DNA from: Trametes villosa
Lineage: Eukaryota > Basidiomycota > Agaricomycetes > Polyporales > Polyporaceae
Direction: 5' to 3'
Length of the DNA stretch: 64,000 nt
NCBI GenBank assembly: GCA_002964805.2
Contig: PUDQ02000001.1
Span: 7,774,001-7,838,000, forward strand
The position numbers and the translations under genes were made by a program. Shown here piece after piece: positions 1 to 9,330 of this stretch. Each line of letters opens with the position of its first letter. The first letter of the stretch is position 1. Under the pieces are notes generated by a model. It did no database searches, was not told where the DNA came from, and saw only the letters and a program-made list of their open reading frames with translations.

Positions 1-658
1 TTGGAAGTCGGAAGTGCCCTGTTCACGTTCAGCCGGCTGACAGTATGGAACGCGCCGGGAGGCTGGAGCCTTTGCTGGGCGCTGAGTGGGCGCTGGCGCT
101 GACGGTGAGTAGAAGGGAGGTTGACATATGCGGGGTGCGGGGCGGGGGCGGACCCACAAGCACCCACAAGTATGGATATCGCGGTCCTGGATAAGGAGTC
201 TTGCCACTGGCAGGTGCCTTGGCGATGCTGCGCAATGTTCGGGCGCGCAGTGTTCGGGCGCAGGTCTTGCTGCGTTACATTGCGTATGCGGGGCATACTG
301 TCACGCCATAGTGCATGAGCGCAAGGCTATGGGATGTTGTGCGGCATGAACTTGGGCGGCCGAAGATTGGCCATTCCTTGGTGTGTGGTTCTGACCCACG
401 TTGCTCACCGACGACCATGGAACTGGAAGCCGGCGTCGAAAGGCTATCCGTCTGAGGGAATGCAGCTGCCCCGAGTGCTTTAGATGAAGCCCCTGCATTG
501 GAAGCGTCCCGCTACATAGAAGAAGTTAAAACACAACAAGGAGTATAAGCTACAGCTGAGAACGCCAGTCCGTGAAGTCCATGCATACGCTAAAAGGAGA
601 ACGCTCTGAGGCTCTAGGGTCGCCCCGAGTCACCAGCCACCGCCAAGGCGCGAGCCGC
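1..658. other. Left-edge sequence without a supported gene
   Basis: Only short overlapping frames are present, none with recognisable protein sequence or a consistent splice structure. It lies downstream of the cupin gene, so part of it is probably that gene's 3' untranslated region. Confidence 0.5.
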
Positions 659-2066
659 TCACGCCTGCACCGGCGCGTCGTACTTCTCGTCCGCGCGCTC
701 CTCCGCGGTCGGCACGAGCGTGCGGCCCGCCATCTCGGGGCGGACGTACCACCGGTTCGCCTTCTCGGCGGCCGCGGCGCGGCGGCGGTTCACGAAGTAG
801 ACGACCGCAAGCGCGAGGTAGCCGAGGCCCATCACGCCGACGACGGCGACGAGCGCGATGAGCACCGAGTCCGAGACGCCCTTGGAGGCCACCGTCTGCG
901 CGTCCTCGGCGAGCGCGCCGAAGATCGCGCCCGTCTGCTGCGTGTCGCGCGAGTAGTGCGTCGAGGTCGAGTACGCGCCGCCGCTGCCCGTCTGCCAGCT
1001 GCCCGCGGAGGTCGTCGTCGTCTGCCAGCTGCCGCCTGCGGTGGAAGTCGGCTTCCAGTCGCCGCTGGACTGGCCCGGGAGCGCGTTGTTGGGGTTGCGC
1101 GGCTGGCGCTGGAGGGTCGGCTGGTCGTCGCGCTTGATGCCGCAGCGGTCCAAGCACTCTTGGGTGCCGAGCGCGATGTTGTCGGGAATCTGGGGGAGGG
1201 ATGTCAGCATGGACGGCGATGGGCTGCAACGTGGGACACTCACCATTGACTCAATCCCGGCAACCTCTTGGACACCAATGTCGCCGAGGGAAGCGGCAAC
1301 GACGTCCGGAGGGAGACCGAAGTCTGTATGATGGATTAATAACGATTCTCAACAAGAATAGATGCGTGACTTACAGCGCTGAGCGATCGACTCGACACCG
1401 GGGTCCTCGTGGTTGAGCGCGGCGACGAACATCATCGGCTCTGAAGAGCCATGCTATGAGCATGAGCAGATATGTGGGTAGTTTGTCAACGTACCGCAGC
1501 CCTCGTTCTGCTGGAAGTGGATGGAACCCTTGGGGAAGAGCATAGCACTCCCAGCCTCGAGCGTGTTGAACACGAAGCGGGCACCGTTCTCCGCAATCAT
1601 GCCGCTGGAAAGGGTACCGTTGACGACGTAGAGCATCTCAGTGGCGCGAGGGTGCGTGTGAGGCGTGTTCATGCCGCAGGGGCCGAGGAAGCCGATCGTC
1701 ATAGCCATAGCTGAAGCTCGTCGTTAGTTGGCATTTGAGAAAAGCAGTATCAAAGGACTGACCATTGTTGACGAGCGCAGGGAAGTTGGCGACAGTAGCA
1801 CCGACGGCCGTACCGCCAGCACCCTTAGTAGCCGTAGCGTTCAGGAAGTTGAAGGTGAACTGTACGATAGTCGTCAGCAACAGCGCATGAAATATACGAG
1901 TTTGGTGTGGAAGGCTTACATCCGCATCCTTGTCAAGGAGCTTTATCCGGTCCACTTGCGTGGGTGCATCGCGAAGGGCAGTGATCTTCTGCGCGATGGG
2001 AGACACCGAAGACTGGGCAAGAGCACCAGCAGCGAGCGCAAGAGAGAGGTAAAGCGTGGAAATCAT
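659..2066 (-). CDS. Secreted or membrane-anchored cupin (germin/spherulin-like) protein
   Basis: Six exons (2066-1920, 1859-1763, 1710-1495, 1440-1375, 1323-1244, 1189-659) join in frame to 378 residues. The first ~18 residues form a signal peptide (MISTLYLSLALAAGALAQ). The middle holds a cupin_1 fold with the germin box: a GMNTPHTHPRATEM stretch supplies the HxH and Glu metal ligands. Germin and spherulin-1A relatives are Mn-binding extracellular proteins, some with oxalate oxidase or superoxide dismutase activity. After the cupin comes a Ser/Thr/Gly-rich stalk, then a hydrophobic helix of about 23 residues, an RRR stop-transfer and a ~40-residue acidic tail. The inferred topology is therefore type I on the plasma membrane, unlike free germins. 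Activity cannot be told from sequence. Confidence 0.87.
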
Positions 2067-3202
2067 TATACGAGTATAGAGCGGGGGGCTCGTGAAGAAA
2101 AGTAGTAAGGAAACAGAGAAGAGAGGAAAGGGGGGGGAAAGCGGGGTGCCGTTTGGGAGTCGCAACGCCCACCTATTTATCCTCGCGCTCACAAAGGTCA
2201 CCAGAGAGCCAGCAGCTTGAAACCTGGGAGACTTAGCACAATGCCCGAAGCGGCACGCGCTCCGGGAGAAGCAGAGGACCAATGGTGATGCGCCCTCAGG
2301 TGCGCCCGGAAGCCCGCGCTGAACCTACGCCCGCCGCCGATAAGACAATAGCCCCCCGATGGGACTGCATCTCTCCCCGAGCCCACCGGCGGCGATGAGG
2401 AAGGGGGCGGTCTCACAACAAGACGTTGGCGGGCGGACCAATCGCGCTGCGCCGAGGGGTCCGGCGGCTGTGCACTTGTGTGTGCGTCGTTGGGCGCTGC
2501 GCGCCCCGCCCGCGCATATTGTCAGTCCGATCAGTGGGGGAACCTCCATTCGGCTACTCAGACGCGTCGGCATATGCTTGTGCAGCGGTTCGGCCGCGAA
2601 TTTGACATGATCGTACCCCGGTCGAGGGGATCTTGCGTTGCGCGCGAGTGAGTCGGGGACCTGCCTTCGGTCGATCCCCCGTTTTCGGAACAAGGCTGAG
2701 CGCCGTCCAGGTTGTTTCGCATCCCAAAAGCAGCGCACATGCCGGCATAGTGTACACCGCATCGCAATACCACTATGCACGGGGCCTGGATAGAAGGCTA
2801 GCATTTGCGCGTCGGGTTTCAGGGAGATTGTAGGAGGATCGTCCTATTCCAAGGATACAGCGCAACTTGAAGCAGTGAGCCCAGGTACTAAAGCACAGCT
2901 GCGTCAAAGGAGGGCACTCACTTCGTAAAAGTCTTCCGCGGATCCTTGCCTCCAGCGGGAGTTGCAAGAACATAACACACTGCAAACCGGGGTCAACCCC
3001 AGCCGATGCGATGCAAGGCACGGTGATGGCGAGTCGACGGACAGGATGTTGTCGCCGAAAGCGACAGGAGACCCGGATAATCAAATAGGAAGAGTTCTCC
3101 TGACTACATGAGCACTTTTGAATGTCACGATGAACTGGCGCAACCTACCTCTCAGGAAGCACTAACTGCACAAACATGTGTAGAGTGTGTAAAACAAACC
3201 GC
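2067..3202. other. Intergenic: cupin promoter and RRN7 downstream sequence
   Basis: About 1.1 kb between the cupin start and the RRN7 stop. Open frames here (for example 2325-2804 on the minus strand) show no recognisable domain. A TATA-like ATAAATAG reads on the minus strand at 2173-2180, about 107 bases before the cupin ATG. Confidence 0.5.
2173..2180 (-). promoter_or_regulatory. TATA-like box of the cupin gene
   Basis: ATAAATAG on the minus strand, about 107 bases upstream of the cupin ATG, a usual spacing for a TATA element plus leader in fungi. Inference from position and sequence only. Confidence 0.4.
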
Positions 3203-5490
3203 CTACTCCGAAGCCCGAGCGGCAACCCGCTCCTTCCGCTTGACGTTCTCCCACCACCGCACGACGTGCCTCTCGAACCGCTCCACGACGCCCAGGACGT
3301 AATCCTCCTCGACGCCCGCCCACCGCGCGGCGCGCGTAACCACCAGCTCCAGGTCCTCGGGGACGGCACCTAGGATATCCTGTGTGTTGTAGATCGGGTA
3401 TTTCTGCCCCGGTCTGAGCGCATCTGCGCGCTGATCGATCGTGTTCGCGTTCATTGTGGGATGATCGGCGGCAACTTCTGCGGCACCCAGTCTGCTGCCG
3501 TCGGCGGGGTGGGGGGCGGTGGATTCGGGGAAGGGAAAGTAGTCGGTGGTCACATTTCGCGCTGCCGCGCAGTTTGAGTCTTTGTATCTGCAGCAAGGAG
3601 CGGAAGAACTGGAATCGGACACCTACATGGTAGTCGGTCTTCACGGGGAAGGAGCGCTTTCTCGCAGAATTGCAAGTAATCGTCTAGTGCTCGATCATCC
3701 ATGTCAAGCACCGAGCTAAATAGTATGGAGTGAGCGCAGGGCAAACGAGAACGCTCCTCGTTTACCTGTTGTGGTCTGTAGACATTGGAGAAACAGCCGT
3801 TTCTTGCGCAGCTTCCGTATTTCGGATGGCCTGCATGAGTTCGGGGAGGCTAGGCAAAGCACACGCAGGGTCTTCTGCGCTCTGAGGGTGTCTACACAGC
3901 CATTAGCCCAGGTCAGGCATGCCTCACCCTTGCGTTGTACTTAGGACCTACCTAGGCGACCCGTCCAAGCCGTATACTATCTTCATCACCACAATGACTG
4001 CTGAGACAAGCGCGACCTCGGGTATTGCGCTGTCCTGCTTGTGGAATGTCGGGTCGCGCTTCTTGTTGCGCGCGAGGGCGGGTGCCAGGGAACGGTGCAG
4101 TGTCAGAGGAATGGACACCAATCGCGCAAGTCTCTTCGTCAAGACGTATATAAGAGCTGGGTTTGAATGAGTTTCCGGAACATTGCGGCCTCTCGATGAA
4201 CGTACGAGTGCCGTGAAGGACGCCGACAGATTTCCACAGAATGGGTGCCGCATTCATCTCCGGGGTGTAAATGTCGTAGGTCGAGTACATCAGTCTCGCC
4301 AGACGAGACGTTAGTCGGTGAAGATGCAAAGGCGAGGGTGGATACTGCAATCCGGGTAAGTGAGTAAACGAAGAGATCACAACTCGCGGGAGTACATACG
4401 TGCGGAGAAAGGGCTTGCATAGTATGTTTCCTGAGATGGTCCGTCATGCTCTCTGGAAGGAGTCTCAGAGGATCTAGGTACGGTAAGTCATAGCTTTCTA
4501 TGAGTCTTCCGGGCGCGTTCAGATGTGTTTGATCCACATATGTCGCGTGGACATACCTTACGAAATCCGCATACATCACCGGAAGCCGAAGTGTCCAGCA
4601 TGCGAGCACAAGGCATGAGACCGTGCTCGCCGGGGCATCGTAGGGGCCAAACGTGCGCCGCTTCCTCGGCCTCCTGGCGGCTGCCTTAGGCTTGGGTGTG
4701 TCCCCAAGCTCGTCCTCGTCTTCTGAAGGCGTCTCGGAGTTCTCTCGCATGAGCTCCTCCAGCTCCGAATCTTCCGACTCGGAGCTCGAAGATGAACTTG
4801 AGGAATCGGAGGTTCCGTCGCTGTCCTTGCCGTCCTCAGCGTCCCCATCGTCGCTTTCGTCAGCGTCGGCGGGTGACAATCGCGAGGAAGGGCCGGCTTC
4901 TGAGGGCCGATCGTCCCCGAGACCGTCGTGGAGCAGCGGCTCCGGGCTTGGAGGATTCGGCAGCAAAGCGAGGTTCAGAGCCCATATGTCCCTGCAAGTT
5001 AACTAAAATGCCCTGTGAGACGGTGGGGCCCGTAAAGTCGAATCCAGAAACACTACCTCGAACTCTGGTGGCAGTGCCCACAGGCGAGTGAGTGCCGCAA
5101 TTTGCATGCGCAGCAGCACCTGCAGGCATTGAAAGTAATGGAAGCGTGCACGCTCCCCATGATAGACTATAAGCTATGTAAGTAACAGCCGCCTCGCGAG
5201 AGAAACGTGAAAGTACTAACGCTTAGGGTCGGCCTTGCTCTGTCGCTCTTTCTTCTTCCTTCCAGACTTCAAGTTACGCTTGCGCACAGCATGCGGACCA
5301 AGTTCTGTAACTTCCCGGGTTTCGTTGCGGTAGTTCTACGTGATTCCACCGTTGAATATGTGAGGCGCGTTAATATGACTTCACTTCTTACCAGTAAGAC
5401 GTGTCCTTCGCTGCAAGTAATTAGACCGCTCGTCGGTTCCTTATGCCACTGCTTGGAGCCGCATACAGGGCACTTGCGTCGGGGTGCCAT
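3203..5490 (-). CDS. RRN7: RNA polymerase I initiation factor Rrn7/TAF1B
   Basis: Nine exons (5490-5392, 5335-5221, 5166-5057, 5002-4400, 4344-4206, 4156-3952, 3891-3766, 3715-3627, 3561-3203) give 614 residues. The protein opens with a TFIIB-type zinc ribbon (C7, C10, C26, H30), then an NYRNE/ELGPHAVRKR segment and a CRDIWAL segment typical of Rrn7/TAF1B. These flank an acidic Ser/Glu/Asp-rich insertion and two cyclin-like regions (LARLMYSTYDIYTPEMN; IPLTLHRSLAPALAR). Rrn7 is the TFIIB-like subunit of core factor/SL1 and recruits Pol I to rDNA promoters in the nucleolus. It diverges from ERJ5 across 273 bp. The exon 8/9 acceptor was chosen by reading frame and is the least certain junction. 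Confidence 0.9.
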
Positions 5491-5763
5491 GCTGCTAATT
5501 GAGCAAACTATGCGCGCGATGTTGTGGTTCAGACCAAGAGCGAGCTCAGCGCTCAGCCTTAGGCATGGGCACATGTGTAGCTTTCGAGATTAGATAACCA
5601 CGTGGACGCGAGATCGGGAACAGTGATCGACACCGACTCGGTGGCAGGAACGGGCACCTCTCTCCTCTGTCGCGTTTCTCCAGGCTCGTTCCGTCTGCTC
5701 TTCGGTTTTTATCTCGGCCACCACGCTCCTTGCGCACACGCTTCGTGCAACCGAGCGCACATT
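5491..5763. promoter_or_regulatory. Shared divergent promoter of RRN7 and ERJ5
   Basis: The 273 bp between two divergent starts must hold both promoters. A CACGTG E-box lies at 5599-5604. No TATA box is obvious. Confidence 0.5.
5599..5604. promoter_or_regulatory. CACGTG E-box
   Basis: Palindromic hexamer inside the RRN7/ERJ5 divergent promoter. Site of bHLH factors of the Cbf1/Pho4/USF type in other fungi; binding is not shown. Confidence 0.4.
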
Positions 5764-7175
5764 ATGAGGGTGCTTCACCTCGTCGCCTTCCTCGCTGTTC
5801 TGGTAACGGCCGTAGTCGCGTACGTGTCTTTTGCAACATTCGCAGGGAGCAATCACGACTGACACGCGTCAAACGACCACAGGTGGACCAAGGTACACGC
5901 ATATAGCGACAATTTGAAGTTCGGGAACTTATACAGTGATGCTATGTAGGAGGACCATGAGATTTTCGACCTTGTCAGCTCGGTAGAAGCGTCGGAGGGT
6001 GAGTAACCACCGCCAGCGAATCCGCCGCCCACTCACATGAACTTGTCTTCTCTTAGGCAAGGGAACGACGTTCTACTCTTGGCTGGACATTCCGTCCACC
6101 GCGTCTACGTCCGAAGTGTCAAAGGCGTACAGGAAGAAGAGTCTGCAGCTTCAGTGCGTGGCTTCTTCGCCTGCACGGACGCGCATTCAACTCATACATT
6201 GACAGTCCCGACAAGAACAAGGGCGTGAAGAACGCGCATGAACGTTTCGCAAGGCTTGGCGTAGTTGCCGCCATTCTGCGGAACGGAGAGAAGCGTGAAC
6301 GGTGCGTCTGCCGAACGCTCGTGTGCGGCTTCCCGCTCATTTATTCGCGTAGCTACGACTTCTTCTACAAGAACGGGGTGCCTAAATGGCGGGGCACCGG
6401 TTACTACTATTCTAGATTCCGTCCTGGGCTTGGGGTGAGCATGGCGCCTTCTTTGCGCGACGTACGGAGGCTGACGAGAGCGCTGCAGACCGTGTTCTCT
6501 TTCTTGGTCATTCTGACGTCCGGGCTACAATATTTGGTTCAGAAGATGAACTATAATCGCGATCTCAAACGCGTCCACCAGATCAGGGAGCAGGCCCGCA
6601 CGGCCGCTTGGGGCTCGAAGCTGACGCCCGTAGAGGGCCAGCGCAAGGTACGTGGGGCAGCGGGGGATGCTAAATTTTGCGACTGACGGCGACTCTGGAT
6701 TAGGTCAAAGTCAACCTCGGAGGCGGGATACGCCAAGATGACGACGGCAATGTCGTTGCGGGAAGATGGGTGGACATGGTCGTGGAAGGGGACAACGTCT
6801 ACATTGTGAGTAGTCTGGTGGCACCTCCCCGTTCAATAGGCCATGTCGTAACGCGGCCGTCAGCTGGAACCGGATGGAAGCCTTCTGGCCGTGGACAGCG
6901 ACACGGCGGTGGCCCCATCGATCAGAGGGACGTGGTTCCTGTCCCTTGTGACTAGCCTGGTGCAGAAAGTCGGCAAGCGCGATGGAGCCAAGATAGAGGG
7001 CGCTAGCACGGAGCCGGAGGGCGGCGCAGAGGAGAGCGACGACGCGTCGGGGACGGGGTCGGACGCGCCTGGGAGCGGGACGGTGACGCCGAAGGAGGGG
7101 AAGAACGGGCGTGCGGCGGCGACGACGATGGCGGGAGGGCGGAGGAGGAACCAGAAGGCGGGGAGGAGAAAGTAA
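5764..7175 (+). CDS. ERJ5: ER membrane J-domain co-chaperone (Erj5 type)
   Basis: Nine exons (5764-5819, 5883-5892, 5950-5998, 6057-6153, 6206-6301, 6353-6434, 6489-6647, 6704-6805, 6864-7175) give 320 residues. An N-terminal hydrophobic signal/anchor is followed by WTKEDHEIFDL, a J domain with HPD at residues 71-73, the Erj5 hallmark YDFFYKNGVPKWRGTGYYYS, a second membrane helix (VFSFLVILTSGLQYLVQ) and a basic tail ending GRRK. Yeast Erj5 assists Kar2/BiP in ER folding. Here the J domain should lie in the lumen and the tail in the cytosol. Exon 2 is only 10 nt and encodes the Trp-Thr-Lys step. The start was chosen because it begins the signal peptide; upstream ATGs do not. Confidence 0.9.
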
Positions 7176-7659
7176 TGAGGAGGCGGGGCCGGGGCGGAGC
7201 GGCCGCCCGTCGCAGTCCTTATCTCCACTGTCCGGCGTGTGCCCTGTGGGTGAACAGTGGGGGAGCCAATCAGAGGATGTGTGTTCAGACCTGGCCTTCC
7301 GGCGCGCTTCCTGATTCGTGGCGGGCGGGGAAACGTCGCGTCTGGAGAGTCGAGTCAGTGCAGAAAACAAGCGGAGCGCTGCAAATCGCTGGGCAGATCG
7401 GTCGACGCGCCAGGCCGAGTTCGGAGAGAGATAGCGGCGACGGGCGCGGGCGCTCCCGACGTCGAGCCCGGCCAGGGCCCCAGGCGCGGGCAGATCGTCG
7501 GCTAGATTCCTCTGCGCTCTTCCGATAAGCCCTGGGTACCCCAGACAAACACCGCCAAACACCCCCCCTGCTATAGCTTTAATCAATTGACTCACTGGCC
7601 GTTCTCTCAACCTCTCACCACCACCTCCGTCCTCCTCCTCCAGCCCGCCCTAGACCGCC
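7176..7659 (+). promoter_or_regulatory. Glutamine synthetase promoter region
   Basis: Between the ERJ5 stop and the glutamine synthetase ATG. A CCAAT box (AGCCAATCAG) lies at 7264-7273, a GATAAG site at 7524-7529, a TATA-like CTATAG near 7571-7576, and a C/T-rich tract runs up to the ATG, which has the good context CCGCCATG. GATAAG is the core site of nitrogen-regulating GATA factors in fungi, which fits the gene, but binding is an inference. Confidence 0.5.
7524..7529 (+). promoter_or_regulatory. GATAAG site upstream of glutamine synthetase
   Basis: GATAAG about 131 bases before the ATG. Fungal nitrogen regulators of the AreA/Nit2/Gln3 GATA class bind this core. Its role is inferred from the gene it precedes. 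Confidence 0.45.
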
Positions 7660-8955
7660 ATGTCCCACACCTACCACCCCGATCTCCTCGCGCCCTACCT
7701 CGCCCTCCCCCAGGGCGACAAAATCCAGGCCGAGTGTATGTTCCGTCCCCTGGCTCCGTTCCGGTGTGGGGTAGTGTGCTCATCAGTCTCCAGACGTCTG
7801 GATCGACGGCGATGGTGGTGTCCGCTCGAAGACGACGGTAAGCACTCCCCTGCGCATGCACTCGCTCGGTTTCTGAGCCCCCGGAACAGACCGTCACCAA
7901 GAAGGTGACCGACATCGGCACCCTGCGGATCTGGGACTTCGATGGCTCCTCCACCAACCAGGCCCCCGGCGGTGACTCCGACGTCTACCTCCGGCCATGT
8001 GCCATCTTCAAGGACCCCTTCCGTGGCGGCGACAACATCCTCGTTCTCGCCGCGTGCTACAACAGCGACGGTACCCCTAACCGCACCAACTACCGTCACC
8101 ATGCCGCAAAAGTCATGGAGCTCGCGAAGGATGAGGTCCCCTGGTTCGGTATCGAGCAGGAGTATACCCTCTTCGACATGGACGGCACCCCCTACGGTTG
8201 GCCCAAGGGCGGTTTCCCCGGTCCCCAGGGCCCCTACTACTGCGGTGCTGGTATGTCTACACTGTCCCGCCAAGCCCTCGGCCTGAGCAGCCCATTAACG
8301 TAAATGTCACTCTAGGCGCCGGCAAGGTCTTCGCTCGGGACCTGATTGAGGCGCACTACCGCGCGTGCCTGTACGCCGGTGTGAACATCTCTGGCATCAA
8401 CGCCGAGGTCATGCCCTCCCAGTGGGAGTTCCAGGTCGGCCCCTGTGAAGGCATCTCCATGGGCGACCACCTCTGGATGGCCCGCTACCTCCTCATCCGC
8501 ATCGCCGAGCAGTGGGGCGTCAAGGTCTCCTTCCACCCCAAGCCCCTCCAGGGCGACTGGAACGGTGCCGGCTGTCACACCAACTACTCCACGAAGGTGA
8601 TGCGCGAGCCCGGAGGCATGAAGCACATCGAGGAGGCGATCACCAAGCTCGCCAAGAGGCACAACGAGCACATCGCCGTCTACGGCGAGGACAACGACCT
8701 CCGCCTCACTGGCCGCCACGAGACCGGCCACATCGGCACCTTCACCTCTGGCGTTGCGAACCGTGGCGCCTCGATCCGTATTCCCCGCCATGTCGGCGCC
8801 CAGGGCTACGGCTACCTCGAGGACCGCCGCCCGGCGTCCAACATCGGTACGCTCGCTTCTCTGCATTCCACATCAATCGAACGCTCATGCTCCGTCCCGC
8901 AGACCCCTACCGGGTTACCAGCATCATCGTCGAGACGACCTGCCTCGACAAGTAG
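7660..8955 (+). CDS. GLN1: Glutamine synthetase (type II, eukaryotic)
   Basis: Five exons (7660-7735, 7794-7837, 7890-8250, 8316-8846, 8903-8955) give 354 residues, the usual length of eukaryotic glutamine synthetase. It makes glutamine from glutamate, ammonia and ATP and is cytosolic and central to nitrogen assimilation. Visible signatures are the N-terminal [11 protein letters not shown], the catalytic [10 protein letters not shown] metal-binding Glu motif, [14 protein letters not shown], the ATP-binding [11 protein letters not shown], and RRPASN near the C-terminus. The protein ends TTCLDK. The neighbours are not nitrogen genes. Control by GATA factors is plausible from the GATAAG upstream. 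Confidence 0.97.
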
Positions 8956-9330
8956 AGGATTTCGGATTGTGGGGTCTAGCGGTTCACATCTGTATAGTTG
9001 GATTGGTACCCCCCGTGTATACGTGCGACCACAGCGGCGGTTCGCGGCAGTTCTAATCAATGTAATTGTTCATATCATCATCCATTCGTGTCTTTACGGT
9101 ACAGGGGAAAGAAGATCTGCGGAAGAGATACAGAAAAGCGTTCCAGCAGCGGGGTATCGAGGCAGCGCGCGCCGAGATCCTCCGTACTGTCGTGTCGGGT
9201 CAGGATGCGGTGGAAAAGGTGGCAGTGATACAAATGAGTGAATGGTCTTCTCGTCTTCGGTTTCAGTCAACGCGGGCACCCATGGCGAATCTCCGAAAAT
9301 ACGACCTTGCGTTGGCAGCGGCGGCCGCGC
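8956..9330. other. Convergent 3' gap between glutamine synthetase and VID27
   Basis: Holds the 3' untranslated regions of the two convergent genes. A plus-strand frame through 9100-9250 reads protein-like ([20 protein letters not shown]) but has no start, intron structure or recognisable family, so it is not called as a gene. Confidence 0.4.

Noticed and set aside
572..1249. 225-codon plus-strand Arg/Ala-rich frame
   Set aside because: Antisense shadow of the cupin last exon.
6711..7610. 299-codon minus-strand frame
   Set aside because: Antisense to the ERJ5 3' exons and the glutamine synthetase promoter, Arg/Pro/Ser-rich chance frame.
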